This document shows positions 1-10,062 of a DNA stretch of 21,235 bases, one piece after another. The DNA comes from Nemertoderma westbladi (taxonomy: Eukaryota; Xenacoelomorpha; Nemertodermatida; Nemertodermatidae), in NCBI GenBank assembly GCA_032718475.1, contig JAUCBJ010006024.1, positions 1 to 21,235 on the forward strand, in the 5' to 3' direction. The notes under the pieces were generated by a model. That model was not told the DNA's origin. It was given only the letters and a program-made list of their open reading frames with translations, and did no database searches. Position 1 is the first letter of the stretch; the number at the start of each line of letters is the position of its first letter. Both the position numbers and the translations under genes were made by a program.

Positions 1-102
1 GAAAACAACACGCAGAAAATTCATATTTTTCGTGATTTTTCAAACACTCACGAAAACAACACGCAGAAAATTCATATTTTTTGTAATTTTTCAAACACTC
101 GC
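1..102. repeat. 51-bp tandem repeat, two copies, cut by the window edge
   Basis: Two head-to-tail 51-bp units begin at 1 and 52, each opening with GAAAACAACACGCAGAAAAT and ending in CAAACACTC. They differ at only a few bases, in the T-run and the CGTGA/TGTAA region. The array may continue to the left of the window. It lies in intron 3 of the minus-strand gene, or close to it. I see no coding potential in it. Confidence 0.85.
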
Positions 103-269
103 TATATATAAAACGAAAGTTACTATAAAAATAATGTCCAAAAAATATTGTTCTAGAAAAAGTAAACAGTGATGTTATTCCTTTACACATAAAAATAAAG
201 AAAAGAGCCAAAACGTTGGAACCCGGGCCGTAGCAATACCGAAGCTGCGTTAGTTAATGACTTTACAAC

Positions 270-367
270 CTTTAAGCTTGATTCTAGTATCGTTGATATC
301 GTTTCTTTAGAATCCAAGTCAAACTTTATTATCGATCCATCAACATCCTCCATTGCAATAACGTTTT
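270..367 (-). CDS. DPP6/DPP10-like protein, coding exon 3 (start of extracellular propeller)
   Basis: This is a 98-bp exon with no Met start. The acceptor is TTATTAATTTTTAG just before base 367. The upstream exon ends in phase 1 with a single G, and this exon supplies AA, giving a Glu codon, then 32 full codons starting NVIAMEDVDGSIIKFDL. In the S9B family the stretch after the membrane anchor reads as an acidic linker, an aromatic or hydrophobic strand, then an 'x-G-x-(I/V)-x-(K/L)-x-(N/D)' strand followed by a 'TT-hydrophobic-LxNxT/S' strand. DVDGSIIKFDL and ETISTILESSLK fit that order. The chosen end is AAG followed by GTTGTA at 269-264, a weak donor that leaves phase 0. It is preferred because the family commonly breaks at this point and because the next residues (TNAASVLLRP, then a stop) stop looking like the family. 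A later donor at TCG|GTATTG (about 245) is possible. The gene continues off the left edge. Confidence 0.72.
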
Positions 368-455
368 CTAAAAATTAATAAATGACCATAAAGCTAATAA
401 AAGGGAATGATATCAGAGTAGCTAATGGAATTATGGAGATAATGTTACATCCTCC

Positions 456-456
<1 letters not shown>

Positions 457-494
<38 letters not shown>
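457..494. repeat. (TAGA)n microsatellite
   Basis: About nine uninterrupted TAGA units. It sits about 40 bp upstream of the SINE copy in intron 2. Such tracts also form the 3' tails of some LINEs (see 20405), but no LINE body is visible on either side here. Confidence 0.95.
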
Positions 495-495
<1 letters not shown>

Positions 496-533
496 AGGTA
501 AGGTTAATTAATAGTAAGTAAGTGTTGATGTTG

Positions 534-738
534 AATGATGTAGCTCAGTTGGTTGAGCGCCGGGCCTACAATCTACTAATTGTAGGTTTGAGCTCCGCCA
601 TGGTCCACTCCGGCCTTTCATCCACTGGGGTCGATAAAATGAGGACCAGTACTGGGAGGAACACTAGCAATAGGAGCAGGGCCAAACCACACCATCATTT
701 GGTAGCAGCAATCGAAAGAGGAGCCTTCGGCTTCGACT
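534..738 (+). mobile_element. tRNA-derived SINE, copy A
   Basis: The tRNA-related head has a good RNA polymerase III box A, TAGCTCAGTTGG (541-552), and a box B-like GGTTTGAGCTCC (585-596). The acceptor-stem bases have decayed (AATGATG where copy B has GGCGGGG). The body begins with a block identical over 30 bases to copy B (613-642, core CACTGGGGTCGATAAAATGA), then ACCAGT and CTGGGAG, a diverged middle, and a 3' part reading GGTAGCAGC, ATCGAAAGAGGAGCCTTCGG. Compared with copy B it lacks the end of the tail. It is non-coding; the apparent open frame across it has no homology. Known for the class: SINEs are transcribed by Pol III and mobilised by a partner LINE. I cannot name the family. The conserved core recalls central domains of several invertebrate SINEs, which I could not check. 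Confidence 0.85.
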
Positions 739-944
739 TGAAATTATTATGTAAATTTTATAGTATATGGACGTGATACAGAGTATTTTAGACTTACTGT
801 ATTCAGTCAGATAATAATAATGCCTGTACAGGCTAATTTCGATGATGGGGGCTTTCCAGGTTCTATTCATTCAATGTGATAATTAATTGTTAAGCTACTC
901 AATTGATATAAGTATATAAATTGCGAAGAGGTGAGATTACTAAC

Positions 945-1152
945 CGGAAATAAATGACAGATGGATATTTCTTGGTTTTAGAGATTTATTATGAATGTCA
1001 TTGATAGAAAGACGGACAGACCCCATTCGCTGAGTAGGAGGAGTCAATAGAATTACTGACATTATAACTAAAGCAATGATGGACGATATCACGAACAGAG
1101 CCAAACATATCCCCTTCCAATTCCTCTCTGGAACGTCAACTTCACCAACTTC
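945..1152 (-). CDS. DPP6/DPP10-like protein, coding exon 2 (membrane anchor)
   Basis: A 208-bp exon with a strong acceptor (TTTATTTCTCCAG before base 1152) and donor CCG|GTTAGT (944-939). It starts in phase 0 and ends in phase 1. It encodes 69 residues: a short juxtamembrane EVGEVDVPERNWKGI, one 22-residue hydrophobic helix (ICLALFVISS to SVILL, residues 121-142 of the joined protein), then LTPPTQ and a lumenal stretch with RLSINDIHNKSL. The ERNWKGI motif just before the helix and the (S)VILLTP ending just after it are characteristic, in my knowledge, of DPP6 and DPP10, as is the following R-L-S/T-x-x-D segment. The protein would be a single-pass type II membrane protein. In this family the cytoplasmic tail and helix contact Kv4 channels, and DPP6/10 lack peptidase activity. 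Whether this protein is catalytically dead cannot be seen, because the hydrolase domain is outside the window. DPP4/FAP-like is the main alternative. Confidence 0.82.
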
Positions 1153-2442
1153 CTGGAGAAATAAACAGAGGATAAAAATGAAACATCTCAAGTTACTTCT
1201 GGTAACTTGAAACCTAGCAACTCTAGCAGAGAAGGATTATGATTGTAATGCCAATCAATCTTTTACTAAGTTCGCGAAATGTAATACCAGACATATAAAC
1301 CTGACAAACAATATCCTAATTCATCAGCCAAACATAGTTGTATGTAGTATATAGTATATAGTATGTATATGCAGTATATAGTTGTATGTATTTTTCTATC
1401 AACGGTGGTTAAGAATAGTTAATATTATTAATCTTTTCACGCCCTAACGTGATGGTAATAAGTAGTAGTTACTATAATATTTAAAACAATTCATGGTAAG
1501 GTAATACATAGTATTATATAGACAGGTAAAATATAGTTGATATATTTTCGAAAGTGTCTGTGACCATAATATACCCAAATCCCAGGTATGTCTGAAGTGA
1601 TCATATATATATAGTTTCACTTTCAGTTTACTTAAACAACATTACTACTACCACTACTACCACTATTACTACTACTACATATACTGTTTTATATACATTT
1701 AGCATATACTATTTTATGAAAGAGTGGTGGATGATTTATATAATTAATAGTTTCAGAGTACGGTAATACATTCTATGAATATCAGTAATAATTTTGCGAC
1801 TCTAACCTCGTCATCATCTAAACCAACTTTATCCATAATTGCGAATAATCTAGATTCAGATAATTAAAGAAAACTACACTATTATGTGTGTAACCATAGC
1901 TTTTATGGTTGTACAGTAATGTTTTAAGTTTTAATAATGTTTAATGTCAGATATTTTGATCTAATTATTAAAAATTAATAAGATCACGTTTTGTCAATAT
2001 TATATTCTATTGGACGATAAAATGTAATTTTCAATAAAATTAAAACATAGTATGAAATCAAAATTGGAAGGCGATCAGTTTCAATTTAAGGCAAGAATAC
2101 TATGGACCACTGACTTCCCATGATTTTATTGTTATCACAGTTATTTTATATAATGTAGATTTGATTATTAGCAATAAAACAAACGCGGTCATTTATAATA
2201 CACACACAAAGTTCTAATTTAAATTATTCATCATATTTTAAATGGCGAGGGCAATGATTGGTTTGGTGCTTATAAATTATTCATATTTCAAAACCTGAAG
2301 GGTAAAATACTAAACGTCAGCTGTTTTAACCAACCCAAAGCACAAGCATTCCTGTACGTGCCTACATCATAGAACTGCGATGATATAAATTCAGAGATTA
2401 TGGGAATCTGATGATACTGAATAATATTTACCATAAAAGTAA
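1153..2442. other. 3' end of intron 1, AT-rich with microsatellites
   Basis: No gene seen. Contents are AT-rich unique sequence, TA-rich runs (1347-1380 and 1605-1612) and an ACT-type trinucleotide tract (about 1641-1680). All of it lies inside intron 1 of the minus-strand gene, next to the acceptor at 1153-1154. Confidence 0.6.
1641..1680. repeat. (ACT)n imperfect trinucleotide repeat
   Basis: ACT/ACC units run together (ACTACTACCACTACTACCAC and onwards) for about 40 bp. Intronic, with no reading-frame role. Confidence 0.85.
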
Positions 2443-2635
2443 AGTGTGCAACCCGAAGGCTTCTCTCTTGGCTGTTACCTAAAAGGCAAAGCTAACTGTT
2501 GAAAACACAGTAACAATCCAACTTCCCCTTTACTTCCCCTGGCGGTTGCCAGGTTACCCCAGGTTATCACTGGGATAGTGCTGTTACGAAATTGTATCTG
2601 GTTTACCACGGGATCGAACTCGGGACATCCCACCG
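2443..2635 (-). mobile_element. tRNA-related SINE-like fragment
   Basis: On the minus strand a box B-like GAGTTCGATCCC (2621-2610) is followed by GTGGTAAACC. A GC-richer body then contains CCTGGGGTAACCTGGCAACC and GGGGAAGTAAAGGGGAAG. It ends in GAGAAGCCTTCGGGTTGC. That end resembles the tail of the other SINE family (GAGGAGCCTTCGGGTCGC), which suggests a shared 3' end or a common LINE partner. I see no convincing box A, so the copy looks 5'-truncated or the head is badly decayed. It may be a separate SINE family with a similar tail. It is clearly more GC-rich than its flanks. Confidence 0.55.
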
Positions 2636-4714
2636 GATGTCAATTAAATACTATTGCATTTAATTTTTACTTTATTCCAAAATTTTAAAATTATTAAACG
2701 CTGCTGTATTAACTCTGAATTAACAGTTGAAAGTTGATAAATTTCGCTGTATTATCTCATTATAGTTGTTCATTGACTAGTAATGTAATGTTTGCAGCTA
2801 AAACCGAGTACTTTACTGTGATACTTGTGATAAAACCTGATACTTGAAAAATTGTTCTTCGTTTGTCACGGTAACCTCAGCAAATAGCTCATTTTATTAG
2901 TAAACACTTTTAATACTAACACAAATTCGAAAGCTAACATTTGTTACAACATTTGAATACGGGGGTTAAATTACTTTTTATTTGAATCAAACTATTTTTC
3001 TTCTTCGTTGCTGTATTAATACGTATTGTAAAATTTTAAAAATTAAAAACTACTACCAAAACTACTATAAACAATTAAAGAATTTTAAACAATTAAAATT
3101 TCAAATGCGATTATTCACCAAGTAATCGATTTGTCAATTGTAATGTTACAAATCATGAAATAAACCTTCATACATAAATATTGCCAAGTAAAACGTACAG
3201 TGTAACTATATTTGCATTCTCGCTTTTCCTGTTTTCATTGTTGCTTTCCCTAAACACTAAACCTATTTATATGTTGGATTCAGTATTATATAAAATTATT
3301 TTTCTGGGTGTGTCACTCACGATGGTCTGTCTGATACTTAACTAAATTGAAATGGAATTGATTTATGGCTATTAAAATTATTTTATGTTTAGCAACATGG
3401 TCGTTATTTATAAATTTAATTGTTTATGTCGCTTTTGAGTCTCGTTAACTTTTATTTGCAATTAAGAAATGGAATTAAATTCAACGGCCAAAAATAAATA
3501 TTATTCAAATATTCAAATGATTAAAATATAATTATTTTTATAACAACCATGGGCGTAGCAAATACAATACAAAATAATTTTACGGGTTACTAGAATGGAA
3601 ATATTCTTCATTGTAGAATGTATCTATATCTTCCCGTAAGGTACTTGGTGGTGGTTGTCGATGAGTGAGTGCCCTTATATGTGAGATGGAAGATGGCTGC
3701 TATCCACCACCAGCCTGCATATGATGGCCAGTTATTACCATCCCTTATTTATTAAATCGATGAACAATCAATGATGCATTAAGGGAAACGTGTTTTAATA
3801 CCAGAATCAGCACTTCGAATATAAATTAGCTTTGGCAATCCATATGTATCTGCAATATAGTTTCTAACTTATTATTAACCAATCGCTATCCAATTATACG
3901 ATATTGATTGATTTATTAAAAAAAGTCTGACTGTTGAGCATTACTAATTAATTAAATTAGTTTGTAAGAACCTTAATTAGTAGTTATGTCATATCGTAAT
4001 TCGTCATTGATATTTAATGTTTTTAATGTTTTCTTTCAGCTAAATTTATTATGTAAACCATCACATAGGTAGTGAATCAATCACTAAGTGATAATCAAAA
4101 GTGTATTGAGATGGGCTCAAACGGCCTTCTTACCACTACTGGCCATGATGGTCAAGTGATCACTCCCTACTTAAAAATAAATTTATCTGAACAATCTCCA
4201 TTGCCCTTATTTAATAATTAGCATAGGAAGTTCCAGCCAGTAGTAGCTCAGACAGGGATTGGGTACATTATTTCTACTACAATGTTGTAAATAAAAGCAT
4301 CACATAATGAGAATGTTTCCATGGGTTAGTTTGTACGTTGTACATTGTGTATGTAAGTAAATAAATGGCGGATAAACCTGCCTTGACAGACAATTTCATG
4401 TCAATTATCTACTGTGTCGAATGTTCTACTTTTATTTCTAAGTGTATTAAAATTTTCGATGGGAAATTAACTCTTCGAAATGAGCTATAAGAGTTCGTTG
4501 GTTGCACTTATTAATTTGTTGCAGCCATTACAAAAAGTGTCTGTAAATGATTAGCCCTTTATTCATTCAAAGTTATCGCATTATCAAGTTTGTAATTGTA
4601 ACTGAGGATAAGTATATAACTATATAAGTTTCAAGTTTTATGTTTTATGTTATTGTTATTTATTTATAGGAAAAATGTTATAAATTAGAACTATCACAAG
4701 CAAGCAAAGCAAAC
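2636..4714. other. Intron 1, AT-rich interval without a recognised gene
   Basis: Nothing coding is visible on either strand. A GC-richer patch at about 3640-3740 has TGGTGGTGG (about 3645) and CCACCACCA (about 3700) in inverted order about 50 bp apart. Another patch near 4108-4170 (GGGCTCAAACGGCC) looks like old repeat debris. I cannot assign either to a family. Confidence 0.5.
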
Positions 4715-4946
4715 AGTCGGCCGAAGCCGGAGACGACCCGAAGGCGACCCGAAGGCTCCTCTTTCGATAGCTGCTACCCGAGGGTAGGGGTGGGCGCTAC
4801 TCCTATCCCAAGATTTGCTCCCAGTTATTTAACTGGTACTCATTTTATCGACCCCAGTGGATGAAAGGCTGATTGGACCCTGGCGGGGCTGAACCTACAA
4901 CCAATAGATTGCAGGCCCGGCGCTCAACCAACTGAGCTACCCCGCC
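4715..4946 (-). mobile_element. tRNA-derived SINE, copy B (best preserved)
   Basis: Reading the minus strand from 4946: a GGCGGGG acceptor-like start, box A TAGCTCAGTTGG (4939-4928), box B GGTTCAGCCCC (4895-4885) and a closing CCCCGCC that pairs perfectly with the first seven bases. The head is only about 65 nt long and merges the T stem with the acceptor strand, so it is a tRNA relic and not a working tRNA. The core block (4869-4840) is identical to copy A over 30 bases and continues with GTACCAG, AACTGGGAG and GGTAGCAGCTATCGAAAGAG. The 3' end repeats CCTTCGGGTCG twice, then CTCCGGCTTCGGCCGACTG, and runs into TTTGCTTTGCTTGCTTG, a possible short repeat tail. No clear target-site duplication is seen. 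It lies in intron 1 in the same orientation as the host gene. Confidence 0.88.
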
Positions 4947-7292
4947 TTTAATGTAGCACAATATAGTTGCAATAGATCATCAAATAAAAAGAAAATGTAG
5001 TGTAGGTAGTGAAAACGAGTGTACGAGGCGGTGGGGTGGTAAGGGTTGGTAGCCAGGATAGTCAGGCTGCCAACCAACCAAGTGTAAATGTACTACTGTA
5101 TGTAACTAAATACTATATATTTGAAAAAAAAATAAATAAAAACTGTTATAAGCCTTTAAATACTGTAATAATTGTTGATCAGGATCGCAAAGAATATAAT
5201 AATTCAATTAATTAACCATTTTACAATTTACTGTAGTGAAAAACAGTCCAGTAGCATATGAGAAAAGGAAATATAATAAGATATAGCCAGTTATATAGGG
5301 ACATATTAATTGTGTAAGTATATATAACTACCCACTGAAATTCGAAGAATCCCAATACTCTCTAAATTTAAATTGAAACTTAAGGAAAATATATCTTATT
5401 TAATCAATAACCTAAAATAACTTAACCCATATTTGGTAAAATTGAACCTATATTATTGATAAACATATACTGGTTAATTGTTCAAGCTATATCTAGTTGG
5501 TACACTTATCAAAACCCCTTTTAGAACTTATATTTTATATTTATATTTATAAAACTTATTGGAATTTATTTATTTTGATTCAACAAACAAATATTGTTTC
5601 ATTATTCATTAGCACCCACGGTAGGTGGTGGTTACAATTTACTTACATATTTTATTACGTAACAATTTCATTCAATTATTAAAGGTTATATGTATTAAGG
5701 TTAAATGTTATTACAGGCAGGACTGGCCACTGAACCGTACCAAAAAAAAAAAAAATAAATAAACATTCATAGGATCCAATTAACAGGCTCTTAAGCAGTG
5801 TTTCCATAATTTTTACCTAAGAATAAGACCTTGCGAACGTGTAATGTAAGCACCATGGAATAAATACTATAGTATTATACTGTAACGTTGTATTTCATGG
5901 GGGTACGTTCTCTCTGATTGCCTCCTCTGTGTATTTTTAATAAAATTTTTTAAAACTAAAGATTATGAAAACTACAATATTTATTAAAGAAAGCATGGCA
6001 ATAATTTAAGTTTTTAATAATGTAATTATTCTTTTAATTTATATTACAAATACATTTTAATTTACGAAAAAGCAAAACAAGAACAAAAAGTTTTGAATTA
6101 AAGATAATATGTGTCCAGGTTATATTTAAGGCATTTCCCCAATATCGCCAATGGCTCCAAATCATATACGATTCATTAATATACGTATTTCGATTTCTTG
6201 CCTGTAAATTAGATTTACTTGTGATACAGCCAGTAATCGCAAAGAGTTTGAACGAATTGCCAGAAACGGCTCGGGGCTACTAAGCAATGAGCAGCCATAC
6301 ACGGCCCGGGTCCGAGTAAGTACGGATTCTCAGAGGAATTAACATACGGATGCTGACCCAATATATATTCAGTTACCAACATAGAATCCCTGCAGCTGTT
6401 AGCAATATGCTATGTTTCGATGAGGGGTTTCGAGGGTTTGGTAGCAATACCATATCCATTCAATAAGATAATCCGAAGATAAATTAGCCCAGAGAGGCAA
6501 AAGTTTGCAAGATACCTTTCAATTGGCATTGATAAGAGATTACTTTGAAAGTTTTGCGTCCATCATCTAAGTAAATGAAACGATGGCGCGTTAGTAAGTA
6601 AAATTGCACCAGGTAACTTTACATTAATAGAACTGATGAGTTATCTAACTAAGCTAAATGTAAATTTGGCTTCATAATTCTGCAGAAGTCTGTAATTAGA
6701 AGCGAATGACTTCCTAACCAGAGAAACTGGATGTCGTTCACGTTTTACATAAAATGATTTCTCCAGTTCCATGTTCACAAATTTCACAAAGTGGTTAATA
6801 TTTTCCAAATAGCATTTCTTTGACGACTCATATGAAAATATTGATACGTGTGAGAACAGAACGGAACCAACTGCGATCACTTTGAAAGGCGCTCCATCCT
6901 TGTTTTGATATCTACTAAATTAATCAATACCATTGCAATGAGGCTATGCATATGCAAAGAACTAGAGAGATAAATAGAAGTAGATAATGGCTATCTATTA
7001 TGCCTTATAATGCATCGACGCCCAACCAATGTTGACTTGGGATGGCTTTATCCTCTTGTGCACAAACTTGATAAAAGCACTCTACTCTTGTTTGGATGGT
7101 GCCTATGAACACAAACCAGACTAACTATGGTGCCTATATCGATTATAACGGAGAAAACTTGTCTCGAAAAGGGGTGAGTGCTCTATGCACCCCGGTGGTT
7201 GAAACGCAACTTCTTTCTTCGCGAATGGGACACAAAATACAACTTTAGTGTTGGTAGCCACTAGAATTGAAACAGAGATTAGTCACTGATCG
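4947..7292. other. Intron 1, AT-rich interval without a recognised gene
   Basis: Short open frames occur here (for example on the minus strand at 6641-6880), but they are low-complexity or show no family motif and no matching splice context. A slightly GC-richer patch at 6240-6330 (CTCGGGGCTACT, GGCCCGGGTCCGAG) and another at 7000-7200 look like eroded repeats. Nothing can be named. Confidence 0.5.
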
Positions 7293-7387
7293 CACTGATC
7301 TCTGGATTCTCCGGGCTATTTTTTGGTCTCCGGATAGGTCTCTGGTTCCCGGGCATTTAAAACAAACCTTTTACCCAGAGATCAGTG
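7293..7387. repeat. Foldback with 13-bp perfect inverted arms
   Basis: CACTGATCTCTGG (7293-7305) is the exact reverse complement of CCAGAGATCAGTG (7375-7387), with 69 bases between. An extra imperfect arm, CAGAGATTAGT, lies just to the left (about 7272). The interior has CCGGATAGGTCTCTGGTTC, which reappears in diverged form at about 8195-8262. It could be a degraded MITE or part of a larger DNA element; no flanking duplication was identified. Confidence 0.5.
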
Positions 7388-8639
7388 ATTTGACAAATTA
7401 GAAATAGATATTTAAAAATAGATCCTGTACAACACAAAATGTGAAATGAAGATTATTTTTCACAGTTTTTTTACAATATATAATATCTTTAGTTTTTAAC
7501 TATTTTTAATACTCCGCTTCAACAAAATTAACTTTAAATTAAATTATTATTAAATTTAATTAAATTAATTCACTTTTACACTATTTTTAATCATGACTCA
7601 AACTAAATGCACCGATAATCTTCTATTTAATTCAAGGTGCGTTAAATTTTAAGTTAAATTAGCACCTAAAGATGGTTCTTATTTAAGGATACGGGTGCTT
7701 AATTTGAGCACCCAGAAAGTTTAAAACTAAAAGAAAGGGCTGATCTCCATTCAACTTGTTATAGGATAGATAATATGACGACCAAATGAAGAGAACGAAT
7801 ATAACTGTGCAGTGCAGTGCACACTAACAAGTATTAGTAAATGGCCAAGTTTATATTCGCCTACATTGGAATGGATATGATTTGAACAATTGTAAAATTA
7901 GTTAATTAACAACCTTAGTTAATTAACAACCTTAGTTAATTAACAACCTTAGTTAATTAACAAAGTACCAATTGTAACATATTATTAACAATAACAAAAT
8001 AAGAACGAGTTAATAAACAAATAACCAAATTAATATTAATTAAGCCCCCCAAACTGTACGTGCGCTTATTTTCTTACAATGGGTAAGGGTGAAATGGGTT
8101 GGATTTACTGTAATTCAACCATAGAAAAATAGTTCTCAGTCCGTATGTACACTGTTTGTGCTACAGGGGGCCTAATCAAATTGTAAGTACTCAGATTTCC
8201 GGTATTTTTCGAAATAATTATCTGGGTTGGTCTCTGGTTCACCGGGATTAAGAAAAACAGGTCTCTGTTTTAAACCTATTAACCAAGGGGTCATTATGAC
8301 ACTACCCCGTGGTTTTTTTGTTGCAACTCTGAAACAAACGCAGTTGGGAATCTGAAATTTTATGACTTTTCCTAAAAATCTATTGCCATCCTAACAGTGA
8401 AAACGGTTTTCAAATATTGCGAAATTATCGAGTTATAAGCACCATTTTTCAACCCTACTTTTGGCACTTTTTTGAGACGTTTTTTTGAAAATTAAACTTC
8501 ATGAAATGTGATTTGTAACATCTCTATTTTTGATATACACCGTTATTTTGGTGTTCACAATTAGATGGAATTCATAAAAATTAATTAAGAAATTTCAAAC
8601 TTTATTTTTTCGGTGTGTGCTATATTTTTTGCTGCATAG
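7388..8639. other. Intron 1, AT-rich interval between foldback and LINE
   Basis: Holds TTAA-rich low-complexity DNA, the 17-bp minisatellite described separately, and at about 8195-8262 a diverged relative of the 7310-7365 sequence (shared GGTCTCTGGTTC followed by CCGGG). No gene seen. Confidence 0.5.
7898..7965. repeat. 17-bp minisatellite, four copies
   Basis: The unit TTAGTTAATTAACAACC begins at 7898, 7915, 7932 and 7949. The first three copies are identical and the fourth changes only at its end (AAAG). Each unit contains the 8-bp palindrome TTAATTAA. Confidence 0.95.
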
Positions 8640-8733
8640 ACCCCCTTACTAGGGCAAATCTGGTCCATTAGCTAGGACCCCCTTCGTTCTGGGATAAGGA
8701 CGCCCTTGGTTCTGGATTAAGGACCCATATACT

Positions 8734-8957
8734 TGGCTGCAGGGGTATATGGCCTGGCCAGGCAGATGGTGATCTACCAATGGCTGGTCAGGAGTAGAGT
8801 GTTCTCATGTCCACTCTGAGTGCACTTCACTGCGACCTGCACCTGGCAGCAGGGGTACAGGGCATGACCCAGCAGGTGAGCTGCACAGCCAATGGTGGGT
8901 CATGTGCGTGAGAGTAGATATGGGTGATGGGCCTCATATCTGACTCCACTGCGACAC
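8734..8957 (+). repeat. Two imperfect ~110-bp monomers in the LINE 5' region
   Basis: Unit 1 starts TGGCTGCAGGGGTATATGGC (8734) and unit 2 starts TGGCAGCAGGGGTACAGGGC (8844), 110 bp apart. They share in order: an AGCAG/AGGCAG block, CCAATGG, GGTCA, GAGTAGA, CTCAT, a TC-ACTC stretch and CTGCGAC (8830 and 8949). Tandem 5' monomers that act as promoter units are known in some LINEs, such as mouse L1. Promoter function here is inference. Confidence 0.65.
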
Positions 8958-9317
8958 CCACCCCGTGGAATGGCAAACCAGGGTGTGGTATTTGCCCTGA
9001 GAGCTGACTCGGCAAAAAAGCACCCCCAACCCCCACTATGGATTACATTTGTAATGCGGAGGTCCAGCCACTAGAGGCCAGTGGAATGACTGGACACAAT
9101 CGGCCTCACAGGCGTCAGTTATCTCCTGACCGGCTGCCTGTCTCACCCCCTACGTGAGAGAGCGCGGCAAACAATTCTTTGAGTCCCTTTCCTGATGACC
9201 TTTCTGGCCCAAACCCTGGGTCACCAGGGAGGCCAGATTGTGAGGGGGAGAGGAATTCTGGAGTTGGAGGCTACTCTCATGTTCCACCCCGACCAACAAA
9301 GCCATTGGTAAATCTGA

Positions 9318-10062
9318 GGCAAGTCACTAGACTAGCCTCAGTAAACACCCTAACACTCGTTCCCCAATGCGACAAGGTGAGCTGACTGCCTTGGCAGATA
9401 TGCTTTCTCTTAGTGCAGTGGGTGTTCAAGAGCACCGAATGCAGACTGGACAGACTGATGTGGTTCTGATTAAGGACATTGGGGGCGGTTGGCGACTCGC
9501 CCTCGCTTCAGCAGATGATAGTGGCAATGGTGGAATTGGTCTATTGATGAATCCAACTGCACATGCAGCATTGGACTAAATAGACCAAATCTCTAACCGC
9601 ATCATTCTGGAAGACTGGCTAAGAAGTTTCCTAAGGTGGTTCTGATTGTGTGCTACTCTCCAACTAGTGTTGCCCCTGTAGAGGAGGTGGAAAATTTCTA
9701 CCAGAATCTACAAGCAGCTACTGATGGAGTGGATCAGCATGCATTCTTAACATTCCTGGGAGACTTTAATGCAAGTCTGCATCAATCACCTACATCGCCC
9801 TGGGTCTATAACAATAGTGTTAACCGAAATTCCGTCCATCTCAGGATTTTATCTCTGGAAATGGATTGTTTTCGGCTGGAACCAGTTCAAGAAGCGAACT
9901 GGAAAGCTATGGACTCATAGTCGACCCAGTGGTCACAAGTCCCAGATAGACCATATCCTGTTTCGTAGGAAATACAGGAGCTCTATACAAGACTGTAATG
10001 CATTTACACTACGACCCTTCTCCAGTGATCACCGCCTTATTGTGGCCAAGGTAAGACTTAGT
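9318..10062 (+). pseudogene. LINE endonuclease domain (APE type), frameshifted
   Basis: Motifs in order across three frames: LASVNTLTL (N-terminal strand, near 9345), frameshift near 9362, SAVGVQEHR with the catalytic Glu (near 9416), GNGGIGLL, in-frame TAA after HAALD (9577-9579), frameshift near 9608, KVVLIVCYSPTS, LGDFNA with catalytic Asp and Asn (near 9760), frameshift near 9900, then SQIDHILF and SSDHRLI with the catalytic Asp-His pair (near 10030). This is the endonuclease/exonuclease/phosphatase fold that nicks target DNA to prime reverse transcription. The catalytic residues survive, but the reading frame does not. Confidence 0.85.

Larger units (their letters stand above)
368..944 (-). 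other. Intron 2 of the DPP-like gene
   Basis: This 577-bp intron has a donor GTTAGT (944-939) after TTTCCG and an acceptor TTTTTAG (ending at 368). It interrupts a Glu codon (phase 1). It contains a TAGA microsatellite and a sense-of-plus SINE copy, so it is the insertion site of at least one mobile element. Both splice sites are inferred from consensus and phase only. Confidence 0.7.

Noticed and set aside
534-606. A tRNA gene with box A and box B
   Set aside because: The acceptor stem does not pair in this copy, the anticodon stem is not formed and the same head followed by the same body occurs at 4946-4715. It is a SINE head.
4882-4946. A functional tRNA on the minus strand, because the end stem GGCGGGG/CCCCGCC pairs perfectly
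   Set aside because: Only about 65 nt long, the T stem is fused into the acceptor strand, no clean anticodon stem, and it continues into the SINE body.
6641-6880. Minus-strand 79-codon frame in intron 1
   Set aside because: No recognisable domain and no splice context; length is plausible by chance.
9179-9385. A separate small protein or LINE ORF1 before the endonuclease
   Set aside because: Only its last part (LASVNTLTL) is meaningful, as the endonuclease start; the upstream part is low-complexity and has no zinc-knuckle or coiled coil.
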